Origin: JBDGYW01 sp964580055 | GTDB taxonomy: Bacteria; Gemmatimonadota; Gemmatimonadetes; Gemmatimonadales; GWC2-71-9 | Assembly: GCA_964580055.1 (NCBI GenBank) | Contig: CAZOJI010000019.1 | Coordinates: 13,305 to 77,304, forward strand | DNA length: 64,000 nucleotides | Reading direction: 5' to 3' | Shown here: piece by piece, positions 17,595 to 25,508 of the stretch | How positions within the stretch are numbered: the stretch's first letter is position 1 | How the letters are laid out: each line of letters begins with the position of its first letter | The notes under the pieces: model-generated | Told to the model about the DNA's origin: nothing | Databases searched by the model: none | The model's input: the letters and a program-made list of their open reading frames with translations, nothing else | Program-made: the position numbers and the translations under genes

Positions 17595-18146
17595 TCAGTG
17601 CTTTTTTAGCTGGCGCAGAGTATCCGCGCCGTAAAACATTCTGATGTATTTGGCCTGAACGGGCGTCAACTTGCGCACCGCCCAGGACAAATGGACGTAA
17701 TGAGGTTCAATCGGACGGTTGATGGGGAACATTCCGCACTGCTCCGGCAGGCGGTTACCCTTGCGAGTGTTGCAGGTCGAGCATGCCGTCACGACGTTCG
17801 TCCAAGCATTGGTCCCGCCGCGAGATAGGGGAATCAGGTGATCGCGCGTCAGACACTCGCGGAACCTGAATTGATCCGCGCTGCGGCCGCAATACTGGCA
17901 CTTGTAGTCGTCGCGCGCGAACAGGAAAGTATTTGTGACCTGCCGGCGGAACTTGCGTGGTACGTGCACGTACCTGATCAGGCGAATAACGGCCGGCTTC
18001 GGGACTGTGAGGGAAGCGCTACGTATCACCCGTACGCCGTCGCGTTCCACGACTTCGGCTTTCCCGTCCAACACCAAGCAAAGGGCTCGTCGGACGGGAA
18101 CCAGCGTGAGCGGCTCAAAGGATGCGTTCAGCGCTAGACAGTGCAC
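17595..18146 (-). CDS. HNH endonuclease family protein
   Basis: The 183-aa protein starts at the GTG at 18146 (a GGAG lies 7 bases upstream); a longer frame to 18260 exists, but the extra residues have no family likeness. The N-terminal part, CLALNASFEPLTLVPVRRAL, and the VIRLIRYVHVPR strand are typical of a common chromosomal HNH family. The nuclease core follows, with CQYCG and CSTCN as zinc pairs around LTRDHLIPLSRGG (catalytic His) and TNVVTACSTCNTRKG (Asn/His). The role is unknown; such genes are usually single-copy chromosomal genes rather than mobile elements. Confidence 0.85.
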   Translation of the reverse strand: MHCLALNASFEPLTLVPVRRALCLVLDGKAEVVERDGVRVIRSASLTVPKPAVIRLIRYVHVPRKFRRQVTNTFLFARDDYKCQYCGRSADQFRFRECLTRDHLIPLSRGGTNAWTNVVTACSTCNTRKGNRLPEQCGMFPINRPIEPHYVHLSWAVRKLTPVQAKYIRMFYGADTLRQLKKH

Positions 18147-18348
18147 CGCGGATCTCCGTCTGTTTCGCTGTCCAGTAGACGAAACGCCGCGAGCCTCCCA
18201 ACTCGCGGCCAAACAAAAGCTATGCTGCCCCATAACGTGTTGCAATAGGGGCGGTTGCACTCATACCGCAGGTTGGTGTAACAACCTTGTAATGGAGGGG
18301 CCACGGCGAGCCGTGGTCATGTGAGAAGAACGAGGCATAGTAGGTTGA

Positions 18349-18374
18349 CCGCCCTCGGTGAAACCCGAGGGCGG
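18349..18374. terminator. Perfect 10-bp hairpin downstream of pilus operon
   Basis: CCGCCCTCGG at 18349-18358 pairs perfectly with CCGAGGGCGG at 18365-18374 around a 6-base loop. It lies 34 bases past the stop of the last pilus gene on the minus strand and before the HNH promoter. No T tract follows on either strand, so Rho-dependent ending or 3'-end protection is as likely as intrinsic termination. Confidence 0.5.
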
Positions 18375-18408
18375 CCGGCGCCCTACGAATCAAGTCTGTT
18401 AAATCACC

Positions 18409-20166
18409 TCACTGCGGAGTGAGCAGCTGGTAGTACTCGTTCACGTTGAATCCCGTCGGGTCCACTTCGAATATGCGGCCTCGGTCGAAATGACCGGTGG
18501 TCGGAAAATACGGAGGCGGGTTGTCCAGTACGCACTGATCGTATGAATATCTCTTGATGTAACCCTCCCCGGAGGTGAGCCCTACAGCTCCACGCTGTCT
18601 CTGGATTATGCCCCCGGTCAAATAGATGCAGCCGCGCCCGTTTGTCGTGCCCTCGCACGGTTGTGCGCTGGTCGAGCCGCTGGTGTAGTTCTCGACTGTG
18701 AAGTTGTCCAGCGCGAGGACAACGCCGTGGATGAACTCTCCGGTCGTTTCATCGTAGGTGCGATAGGCCTGGCTGGGCCACGGCCTGACGGGCGCATTGA
18801 GCGCGTTGTCGGCGATCACGACATCGCCGCCGCTGAAGACCCCAACCATGTCCGCGCAAGTACCCGCCCCGGGATCGGTAGCGTACACCAAGTCATCGCC
18901 GATGATGATGTCGTCGGTTGCGGCAATTGTGACCTGTCCACGCACAGTGCCGCTCACCACGACCTTGCCCTGAACGAAGATGACGCCCTTGAATGAGGGG
19001 TTCAACGCTCGAGTGATCGGGAACAGGTAGCCGGCATCTCCTACAGACGCCCGAGCGTTGGACACCAGCGGGCTCACGGTTCCCGGCCACGGTAGCCAGC
19101 GCCCTCCTTTCGAATCGTTGGGCGTGAAACCAGCCGACCATAGTGAATCGGAGCCACCCAGCAGACAGCGCCGGCTTGCGCTGGTCACGCCCTGGTACCA
19201 ATTGTGGCCGCCGGCCGGGTGATCGGCCGCAGCCACGAAGGTGGTGCCGTGGTAGTCACCACAGGTTTCCGAGTTTTCCAAACCGCGAGTGCCGTAGTCG
19301 CTCGGCACGTCGCCGCTAACCCAGTTGGGGTTCGACAGGTGCTGATAGACGCGGAAGAACCCCTCGTTGGCGTCCGTGGAGTCGCCATCACCATTCAGGT
19401 CGATCGCCATGAACTCGATTCTTGTCGTTCCCTCCCCGTGACCACCGCTGGTGTTCCCGGTGAACGAGGTATTACCGGCCTGCCCCTGGACCTCCAGCTT
19501 CAACAGATCGGCCGTCTCGGGCATGGGGATGTTTGCTCCATATTCTTCATATCCCTGCATAAACGTCCCGTTGTCGGGGTAGCGTATGTAACTGGCCGTC
19601 TCCACGGAGCTGTGGAAGGTCGCACCGGTGTAGTGGATCTGCATTCGATCGTTGGTGTGAACAGGCCCCCAGATCTGGTCATTGCCACCAAACCATATGT
19701 TGCCCTCGATGGTGGTGAAGTAAGCGTACTTGGCGAAGCTCTCCTGTACTATCTCTCCCCGCCGCACCAGCTTGTTTCCGTACTCGTCTTCAACGACGGA
19801 CACTATGCTCCCGAACACTCCGTATTGGCCCGACGTGATCCCAGTGGGACCCACATATGTATAGCGCCTCACATTGGGGATGGTTGCGCCGCTCACATCA
19901 GTCACCGGAACGCCGTTCTCGATCGTGTTGTACAACGTGTCGGGGTAGAGGTCCTTGTTGCCGTTGATTCTGGAACGCACCTCTTCTATCCCCGCTTCAG
20001 CGGCCGCCTCGAGAGTGCTCAGTCTCTCGTTGTACCTGCTGATGCTCCTGGCGCCGCTGCTCATGAGCGCGGCTCCCACCGAAATCGCGGCCACAGTCAG
20101 TGTCACCAGTATCGCCGCGATGAGGGCTATGCCTCTCTCGTCAGTCATTCTGTCACGGAATGTCAT
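18409..20166 (-). CDS. PilX-like pilus assembly protein
   Basis: The 585-aa protein begins like PilX-type pilus assembly proteins: a basic start (FRDRMTDERG), then a 22-residue hydrophobic segment (IALIAAILVTLTVAAISVGAA) and a helical EAAAEAGIEEVRSRI. The middle contains YFTTIEGNIWFGGNDQIWG, as in DUF4900-type regions of such proteins. A calcium-loop-like DLNGDGDSTDAN lies at about residue 257. The C-terminal third is beta-rich (GTVRGQVTIAATDDIIIG). The classic GFTLxE prepilin site is absent, as is usual for PilX-like members. It is the last of four pilus genes, 16 bases after pilW-like. Confidence 0.75.
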   Translation of the reverse strand: MTFRDRMTDERGIALIAAILVTLTVAAISVGAALMSSGARSISRYNERLSTLEAAAEAGIEEVRSRINGNKDLYPDTLYNTIENGVPVTDVSGATIPNVRRYTYVGPTGITSGQYGVFGSIVSVVEDEYGNKLVRRGEIVQESFAKYAYFTTIEGNIWFGGNDQIWGPVHTNDRMQIHYTGATFHSSVETASYIRYPDNGTFMQGYEEYGANIPMPETADLLKLEVQGQAGNTSFTGNTSGGHGEGTTRIEFMAIDLNGDGDSTDANEGFFRVYQHLSNPNWVSGDVPSDYGTRGLENSETCGDYHGTTFVAAADHPAGGHNWYQGVTSASRRCLLGGSDSLWSAGFTPNDSKGGRWLPWPGTVSPLVSNARASVGDAGYLFPITRALNPSFKGVIFVQGKVVVSGTVRGQVTIAATDDIIIGDDLVYATDPGAGTCADMVGVFSGGDVVIADNALNAPVRPWPSQAYRTYDETTGEFIHGVVLALDNFTVENYTSGSTSAQPCEGTTNGRGCIYLTGGIIQRQRGAVGLTSGEGYIKRYSYDQCVLDNPPPYFPTTGHFDRGRIFEVDPTGFNVNEYYQLLTPQ

Positions 20167-20182
20167 GATTCCTCCTTAACAC

Positions 20183-21361
20183 CTACGGAACAACCACCAG
20201 CGCAGACACCGCCCGGCCCGAGTTCGACGGCGTGCAGTCCTGTACCGCAAGCGCGTAGTAGTACTGGTCTCCCGATGCGACCGCCAAATCCTGGTATGCA
20301 TAGTTTGCCTGCCCTGATGGAATGCTCAGATAGGGATCACCCCAATCGGGATTGCCTGCGGCCCGTCTCCAGATTACGTAACGAGTGACGTCCGATTCGC
20401 CACCCGCCTCATCGATTGCTTGGCCCCAACTGAGGTTTACGGCCGGCTCTCCCGTCCCCAGTGTCAGGCCAGCTGCATTCATCGCGACTCCCAGGATTGG
20501 CTCATCACCACAGGTCCGTCTCACGGCCAAACCCGCGTTCGGCAACCTGATCAGCCTGCTTATTGATCGCAGTCGCTCTGCATTGCCGCTCAACCCATTG
20601 GTGGTAGTGAAGTTCACCTGCACGGCCCTCACACTGTCGATGAGCGCAAAGGCACCGGTATCGGCGGCGGATCCATGAACCGGCACAGAGTGAACCAGCG
20701 GGATGTTACCTGCCGGCACCTTTTGAATGAAAGGAGCCGCACTGAGAGGCCGCTTCTCCCAGAAGTACTCGAAGAATGGCTGACTTCCAGTTCTCAACAG
20801 GTTGCGCGCCACCAGTTCGGGCGGATCGGAGTTGACCTGCCGGTAGAGCGCGTAGTCGTCGTTCCTGGAGGTGGACGAATCCGGGTCAAAGAAGAAGATG
20901 ATCGTTTCGGCAGGCGAGTTTCCAGTGCCTCCAACTGCCTGATAGGCCGCCCCCGGGTAACTGAAAGTAGTGTGAGGGATAGTTATCGAGCGGGTGGGAT
21001 CCAGAGCCGTCACCGAACCCGTCGGCGCGTCAGGGTCGTAGTAAACCGCCCAGGCATCGTTCTGCACGTTGGTGGTGTAGTCGGCATTGAATGCCACCAC
21101 ATCGGACCCGGCGTAAATCAAGAACGGTTGCTCGTCCGGCGTGTTCGAACCGGTCGTACGCAGGTCCAGCGACAAGACATTCGCCGCGAATTGCAGGTTC
21201 TGGAGCATGTCCATTCGATTTGTGCCCAAGCGATAGCTTTCGGACTGTCTGCGGAGAAAGCTGAGTCCCGCGGCCATGACGATGCTGAACACCATCAGCG
21301 AGATCATCATCTCGATCAACGTCATTCCCTTAGATTTCTTTGCAGAGCGTGTAAACATCAT
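20183..21361 (-). CDS. PilW-like minor pilin with C-terminal fibronectin III-like domain
   Basis: The 392-aa prepilin-like protein has a leader ending KSKG followed by MTLIEMMISLMVFSIVM, which gives the prepilin peptidase site and the conserved Glu at +5. The central region is PilW-like (SFLRRQSES, NLQFAANVLSLDLR). The last about 100 residues resemble a fibronectin type III domain: PAVNLSWGQAIDEA, TRYVIWRR, and YYYALAVQD near the end. Minor pilins do not usually carry this addition. The start is ATGATG, overlapping the pilV-like stop. It is probably exposed at a pilus tip or in an initiating complex. Confidence 0.8.
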   Translation of the reverse strand: MMFTRSAKKSKGMTLIEMMISLMVFSIVMAAGLSFLRRQSESYRLGTNRMDMLQNLQFAANVLSLDLRTTGSNTPDEQPFLIYAGSDVVAFNADYTTNVQNDAWAVYYDPDAPTGSVTALDPTRSITIPHTTFSYPGAAYQAVGGTGNSPAETIIFFFDPDSSTSRNDDYALYRQVNSDPPELVARNLLRTGSQPFFEYFWEKRPLSAAPFIQKVPAGNIPLVHSVPVHGSAADTGAFALIDSVRAVQVNFTTTNGLSGNAERLRSISRLIRLPNAGLAVRRTCGDEPILGVAMNAAGLTLGTGEPAVNLSWGQAIDEAGGESDVTRYVIWRRAAGNPDWGDPYLSIPSGQANYAYQDLAVASGDQYYYALAVQDCTPSNSGRAVSALVVVP

Positions 21362-21738
21362 GGTGCCGCCATGGTTATGGTGCGGGCCACCGGGTCGGTC
21401 AATCCGGGCCCCGTGACCGTGACCGTTACTTTCTTGTAGTCGACCGCCTGACCGGTACCGCCGAACTGCACGATGGTAGTAGTTCGCACATAGCCGGGCA
21501 GCGTAGGGAAATCGCTTTCCGTGCCCGCGTAGGTCGAATCCAAGCCGGCGTAGTTGGGGTCCATCTGGACTCGCTCAATGCGGCTGTCGACCAGTTGCAG
21601 TGCCGACGAGTTGCGGTCGGCAACCGACACCACGTGGATCAACGAAGCGGTGGCGCCAACCATTGCCAAGAGCACCGTGCTCATTATGAGCATGGCGATG
21701 ATCACCTCAACCAATGTGAAGCCGTTCTCCTTGCGCAT
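21358..21738 (-). CDS. PilV-like minor pilin (prepilin)
   Basis: The 126-aa type IV prepilin has a very short leader MRKENG, then FTLVEVIIAMLIMSTVLLAM, the canonical G/F cleavage site with Glu +5 and a hydrophobic helix. A short globular part follows (ADRNSSALQLVDSRIERVQ, typical of PilV/GspI-like minor pilins). TGATG at its start couples it to the gspH/fimT-like gene upstream, and its stop overlaps the pilW-like start. Confidence 0.85.
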   Translation of the reverse strand: MRKENGFTLVEVIIAMLIMSTVLLAMVGATASLIHVVSVADRNSSALQLVDSRIERVQMDPNYAGLDSTYAGTESDFPTLPGYVRTTTIVQFGGTGQAVDYKKVTVTVTGPGLTDPVARTITMAAP

Positions 21739-22355
21739 CAGTACTCCCGCTCCCAGTTACCGGATCGGTAGGCGTACCAGGACACGCGGCCCGTGGACCG
21801 CTCGATCTCGATCAGGCGGTTGTCACTCAGGTCGCCGGAACCCTGCTGAGCACGCAGAGATGTCAGATAGACACCTCCGTGTTCGCTGGCACTGCCGTTA
21901 CGGTGAAACGTCACCGCAGGCAACCCTCCGACCGTCTTGGTGAAGGTGACGGGACCGGGACCTATCGGGTGAGCCGGCACTGACGTGCGCCCGATTACGA
22001 CTGCATCCCCCAAGGGAATGCCCCTGGTCCTCTCGTCGGTGTCAACCGAGCCGTTGTTGTTCGCGTCCTCGTGGATTCGGATTCCCGACGAACTCACGTC
22101 GAAGGTGACGATTACGTCGTGCTGGGCGCTCACCGCTCGGCGCTGCGCGGAGAGGATAGAGGTCCCCGCGCCGCGCATCGAACTGTCGACTCTGTACTTC
22201 TGGTAGTCGATCTTCGGGATTGCGAACGCCGCCACGATCCCGATGAGCACCACTACCATTATGAGTTCGATCAGAGTGACACCCGCTTCGTTTCCGCGTA
22301 GTGACTCGTGGTGCGGAGCAACCATCTCCAACCTCGTCTTCTTTGCGCTCAACAC
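21738..22355 (-). CDS. GspH/FimT-like minor pilin
   Basis: The prepilin of up to 205 aa has a leader that ends GNEAG before VTLIELIMVVVLIGIVAAF (Glu +5 present). The globular domain is GspH/FimT-like (AQRRAVSAQHDVIVTF, GIRIHEDANNNG, GRVSWYAYRSG). DANNNGSVDTDE resembles a calcium-binding loop. The frame opens with GTG at 22355; an internal ATG at about 22322 (MVAPHHES) would give a more usual 15-residue leader. It is the first gene of the four-gene pilus operon. No major pilin or PilY1-like gene follows in the window. Confidence 0.8.
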   Translation of the reverse strand: MLSAKKTRLEMVAPHHESLRGNEAGVTLIELIMVVVLIGIVAAFAIPKIDYQKYRVDSSMRGAGTSILSAQRRAVSAQHDVIVTFDVSSSGIRIHEDANNNGSVDTDERTRGIPLGDAVVIGRTSVPAHPIGPGPVTFTKTVGGLPAVTFHRNGSASEHGGVYLTSLRAQQGSGDLSDNRLIEIERSTGRVSWYAYRSGNWEREY

Positions 22356-22947
22356 GGCTACCAGCCGCGCTGAGCTGATGTCTGGCGAGTAACGTACATA
22401 TCTCCCGCCGTTGCCGCTGTGCCAGAGATCACTGTTTGTTTCGGTATCATGTCACACGCCGATCTATCCCGCAAGGCTAGATCATGATCACCTTCAGGTC
22501 TGTCACAACGATCCTGGCAGCCGCGATCCCATGGAACGGATACACCGGATAGCGAATCCGGTTGGCGACATGGACTGCTGGGAGGATTGATCGTAGCTTG
22601 AATAACAATGACTGAACTCACGCTCATCGTTTCGAACCCTCTTCAACCTGAGTCGGATACTCGAGCGGCGGCCCCACTTTTTGGTTTGAGCCATGCGGAG
22701 AGCAGGAGGAGTTGCCGCGATTGGACACTCCCTTGTAAATCTTTTTAATTCAGCATCTTACGTTCTTTCAGCCAAGATTGGGCCGACTTGAACCTGCCCA
22801 AATGGCGCCTACGCCTAGTAGAAACTCAAAGCAGCCCCCGAGACTTGAGACGGGGATTATGGAACCGGGAGCGGGGCGTCTGGATCTCCAAGAGACCTGT
22901 TTCAATCTCCCAACGATACTGTCGAGAATCGCGAGGCCCTCAGATCC
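22356..22947. other. Long non-coding-looking stretch upstream of pilus operon
   Basis: No open frame here has a recognisable product or a good ribosome site. It should hold the minus-strand promoter of the pilus operon. Several short perfect stems occur in its right half: TTGGGC/GCCCAA around a 12-base loop near 22777-22801, and CCCCG/CGGGG near 22836-22855. These may belong to the structured RNA proposed for the adjacent interval. Confidence 0.5.
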
Positions 22948-23228
22948 TTGCCGTGTCCGCCGATTGCCGCCAGATTCGCGTAGCCTGCTGGAAACCGGAG
23001 TTGAACGACACGGCAACCCCTAAGACCTGTGCGACCAATCCCCCCAGCCGTGCATCTAGTGGTCAGTTGTGACGTTGCTCGGCGAAACAACCTGCGCGGT
23101 CCTGCCGTAGTGACCCCACAATCTTCTGCTCGCAGCGTGTCGTGTTGCTTGCCGCCAGGCAGGTGAATTCGTCGGGAGGGGACGAACGGGACCACGCATA
23201 GCCCGTGTCGACACGCTGCGGGTTTTTT
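22948..23228 (+). ncRNA. Candidate structured RNA ending in an intrinsic-terminator-like helix
   Basis: The interval has no convincing protein gene but unusually strong inverted repeats. Helix A is TTGCCGTGTC 22948-22957 with GACACGGCAA 23007-23016. Helix B is GGTCA 23061-23065 with TGACC 23111-23115, enclosing GTTG/CAAC and CGG/CCG hairpins. Helix C is CGCAGCGTGTCG 23131-23142 with CGACACGCTGCG 23209-23220, extendable by three pairs including wobbles, and enclosing three hairpins (23149-23162, 23168-23186, 23187-23205). Helix C runs straight into a six-T tract at 23223-23228, which argues for plus-strand transcription and a transcript 3' end there. It does not show the landmarks of tmRNA, RNase P RNA, SRP RNA or 6S RNA that I know. 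The 5' end is undetermined. Confidence 0.4.
23223..23228 (+). terminator. T tract after the closing helix of the candidate RNA
   Basis: Six T residues directly follow a 12-15-bp GC-rich helix on the plus strand, 22 bases before the end of the converging PBP1A gene. This is the usual form of an intrinsic terminator, except that the stem closes a roughly 70-base branched structure instead of a small loop. Confidence 0.5.
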
Positions 23229-23249
23229 GCCACCGAGCCTCTGTGACGC

Positions 23250-25421
23250 TCAGTGGTTTGGCGGGCCCGGTACCCCTGTGGCGAACGGGTTGTGAATCGG
23301 GCAGTGCTCGGTCGGCTCCGTGCCGGGTATGAACCACTCGTATGAGGTCGATTCCTGAGGACACCACCCCGTCGCCAGATATCCAGTATCGTGATCGATA
23401 CGACGGGTGATCAGACCTTCGGGAGTGTCCCAACCATCGGGCCGGGACTTACGCTCGTACACGTAGTTCATGAAATCGGACCAGACGGGAGCCACAAGGC
23501 GGCCTCCGGAGGAGCGGGACATGATCTTGCGCGGCTGATCGAAGCCGATCCACACAGCGGTGACGAGTTCCGAAGTGAAACCTATGAACCACACGTCCGC
23601 ACCGTCGTTCGTGGTGCCGGTCTTACCTCCCGCGGGATGCTGGAACCCCCCGCGCCAACGAACGGCGCCGGCCGCCGTACCGCGGCGAACGACATCCTGC
23701 ATGAGGGAAGTCATGAGCCACATATGTTCCTCGTCGAGGATTCGTTCTCTGCGGGTTTGAGGTTGCCAGATGATGTTGCCGTGCTCGTCTTCCACCCGCA
23801 GCACTCCGATTGGAGCCGCACGCTCACCCAGCGTGGCGAACGCCGTGTATGCCGACGCCATCTCGATCATCCTCACCGACGCCGCCCCAATGTGCAGCGA
23901 GTGCCCCGGAAAGATGGGAGTCGAGATCCCGAAACGACGCGCTTCGCCAATGACCGGTGCGGTCCCCAACTCCATTCCCAACTTGACGGCGACCAGATTC
24001 CGTGACTGGTAGAAGCCCCTTCTCAGAGTCATGGGACCGCGGAAGTCCAACTCGAAATTCTGCGGCTCCCAGGGCATCGAGTCACCGGGCTCGCGCAGAC
24101 TGATGGGCGAGTCGTCGATCATGTAGCTCAGCGGAATGCCGGCGCGCACCGCGGCCGTATAAACGAACGGCTTGAACGTTGATCCCGCTTGGCGTTCGGC
24201 CTGCACCACCCGATTGAATTCCGAATCGGTTTCATCTCGCCCCCCGACCATTGCCCGCACGTACCCGGTCTCAGCATCCAGCGTCACCAATGCCCCTTGC
24301 AGGTACGGGGTGCGTCCGGCCTCGACGACCTCACCGTGATCGCCCTCGAGATACTGCCGATATGTCAAATGGCGATAAGGGCCGAACTCGCCGCTCTCGA
24401 TCCGCTCGAGCTGGTTGATCACCGTCCGCTCTGCAGCGATCTGCATGTCGAGATCGAGAGTTGTGTATATGCGGTATCCACGCTCGTATAGCTGCATGCC
24501 GTATCGGTCGTAGAGTTGGCGTCTGATCCACTCCACGAAGTACGGCGCCACATCCTCGTAATCCTCGCGGGAACTGACCTCCAGAGGGTACGCTTTCCAC
24601 CGCTCGGCCTCGAGCGGCGCGAGGAACCCCTGGTCGCGCATCAGATTCAGTATTGCATTGCGGCGTCTGAGGGCGTGGTCCGGATTGCGACGAGGATCGT
24701 AATAGCTGGGCGCCGGTGGCACGGCCGCGAGCAGGGCCGCTTCTGCCACGTTGAGATCGCGGGCCGATTTCCCGAAGAACCGCTGCGCTCCAGCCTCCAC
24801 ACCGTACGCGCTCCCACCGAGGTAGAGCTGGTTCAGGTACAGCTCCAAAATCCTGTTCTTTTCGTAAGTGCGCTCGATTTCCAGCGCGACTTGCATCTCC
24901 CGCAACTTGCGCCGCGGATCTTTGTGCGCGGGAAGTCGGTCGGAGAAAACATTGCGGGCGAGCTGCATTGTGATGGTAGAGAACCCCTCGGCGAAGCGCA
25001 TCTCCCGCAGGTTCACGAGAACGGCCCTCGGGATTCCCATGTAATCGATGCCACCGTGTTCGTAGAACCGCTGATCTTCAACTGCCACGAAGGCAGCCCG
25101 CACGGCGGGGGAGATCTCATCGAACGCCAGCACCGAACGACGCTCGACTCCGAGCTCGGTGATTAGCCTTCCGTCCGCGGCGTATACCTTTGCCGTCTGC
25201 GTCGGGCGGTAACCCTCGAGCGTGGCGATCGACGGGCAGGAGGTGCCGGCGCAGGCGCGCGTCCACGACCCGTAGGCCAACCCCAGACACAGGGCGACGA
25301 AGGCTCCAAGCCCCAGAAGAATCTTGTTGAACAAGCCCGCCCGCCTCCAGGCCGCGACCCTGCCGTGCAGGTTGACCTTCAGCCGCCGCCGTGAGCGCCG
25401 TTTCACACCTGGTCGCTTCAT
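23250..25421 (-). CDS. Class A penicillin-binding protein 1A (bifunctional)
   Basis: The 723-aa inner-membrane enzyme polymerises and cross-links peptidoglycan. A basic cytoplasmic start precedes one membrane helix (about 33-51). The GT51 transglycosylase domain (about 75-260) shows VEDQRFYEHGGID with the catalytic Glu115, GFSTITMQLARNVF, and ILELYLNQLYLGGSAYGVEA. The transpeptidase domain has the SxxK serine in AGSTFKPFVYTAA, the SxN motif in YQSRNLV, and KTGTTND. The C-terminus continues about 110 residues past KTG and holds a Cys pair (GWCPQES, EHCPIHN). Length is normal for PBP1A. It diverges from tyrS with 87 bases between. Confidence 0.92.
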   Translation of the reverse strand: MKRPGVKRRSRRRLKVNLHGRVAAWRRAGLFNKILLGLGAFVALCLGLAYGSWTRACAGTSCPSIATLEGYRPTQTAKVYAADGRLITELGVERRSVLAFDEISPAVRAAFVAVEDQRFYEHGGIDYMGIPRAVLVNLREMRFAEGFSTITMQLARNVFSDRLPAHKDPRRKLREMQVALEIERTYEKNRILELYLNQLYLGGSAYGVEAGAQRFFGKSARDLNVAEAALLAAVPPAPSYYDPRRNPDHALRRRNAILNLMRDQGFLAPLEAERWKAYPLEVSSREDYEDVAPYFVEWIRRQLYDRYGMQLYERGYRIYTTLDLDMQIAAERTVINQLERIESGEFGPYRHLTYRQYLEGDHGEVVEAGRTPYLQGALVTLDAETGYVRAMVGGRDETDSEFNRVVQAERQAGSTFKPFVYTAAVRAGIPLSYMIDDSPISLREPGDSMPWEPQNFELDFRGPMTLRRGFYQSRNLVAVKLGMELGTAPVIGEARRFGISTPIFPGHSLHIGAASVRMIEMASAYTAFATLGERAAPIGVLRVEDEHGNIIWQPQTRRERILDEEHMWLMTSLMQDVVRRGTAAGAVRWRGGFQHPAGGKTGTTNDGADVWFIGFTSELVTAVWIGFDQPRKIMSRSSGGRLVAPVWSDFMNYVYERKSRPDGWDTPEGLITRRIDHDTGYLATGWCPQESTSYEWFIPGTEPTEHCPIHNPFATGVPGPPNH

Positions 25422-25508
25422 CTATGTCGTTCCTTCATTTCCGGAGGTAACGTAGCGACCCGAGGCCCGCCTTGCCACCGATTCCCGGCTCGACTAAGCT
25501 TCGCGCCC

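Noticed and set aside
18349..18374. Hairpin considered as a riboswitch or attenuator for the HNH gene
   Set aside because: It lies upstream of the HNH gene but immediately after the pilus operon and is a simple perfect stem; a transcript end is the plainer reading.
19204..20388. 394-codon open frame antisense to the pilX-like gene
   Set aside because: It crosses two real minus-strand genes and shows no protein-like motif.
22768..22801. T-loop-like GGTTCAAGTC on the minus strand suggesting a tRNA or tmRNA 3' domain
   Set aside because: The flanking bases do not form a 5-bp T stem in register, and no acceptor stem, anticodon arm or CCA end can be built.
22890..22920. ATTGAAAC-type ending on the minus strand, as in many CRISPR repeats
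   Set aside because: Only one copy is present and no regularly spaced repeat or cas gene is nearby.
22778..23072. Overlapping plus-strand open frames of about 80-95 codons and minus-strand frames of similar size
   Set aside because: Several frames are open at once, none has a ribosome site or a recognisable product, and they overlie the inverted repeats of the proposed RNA.
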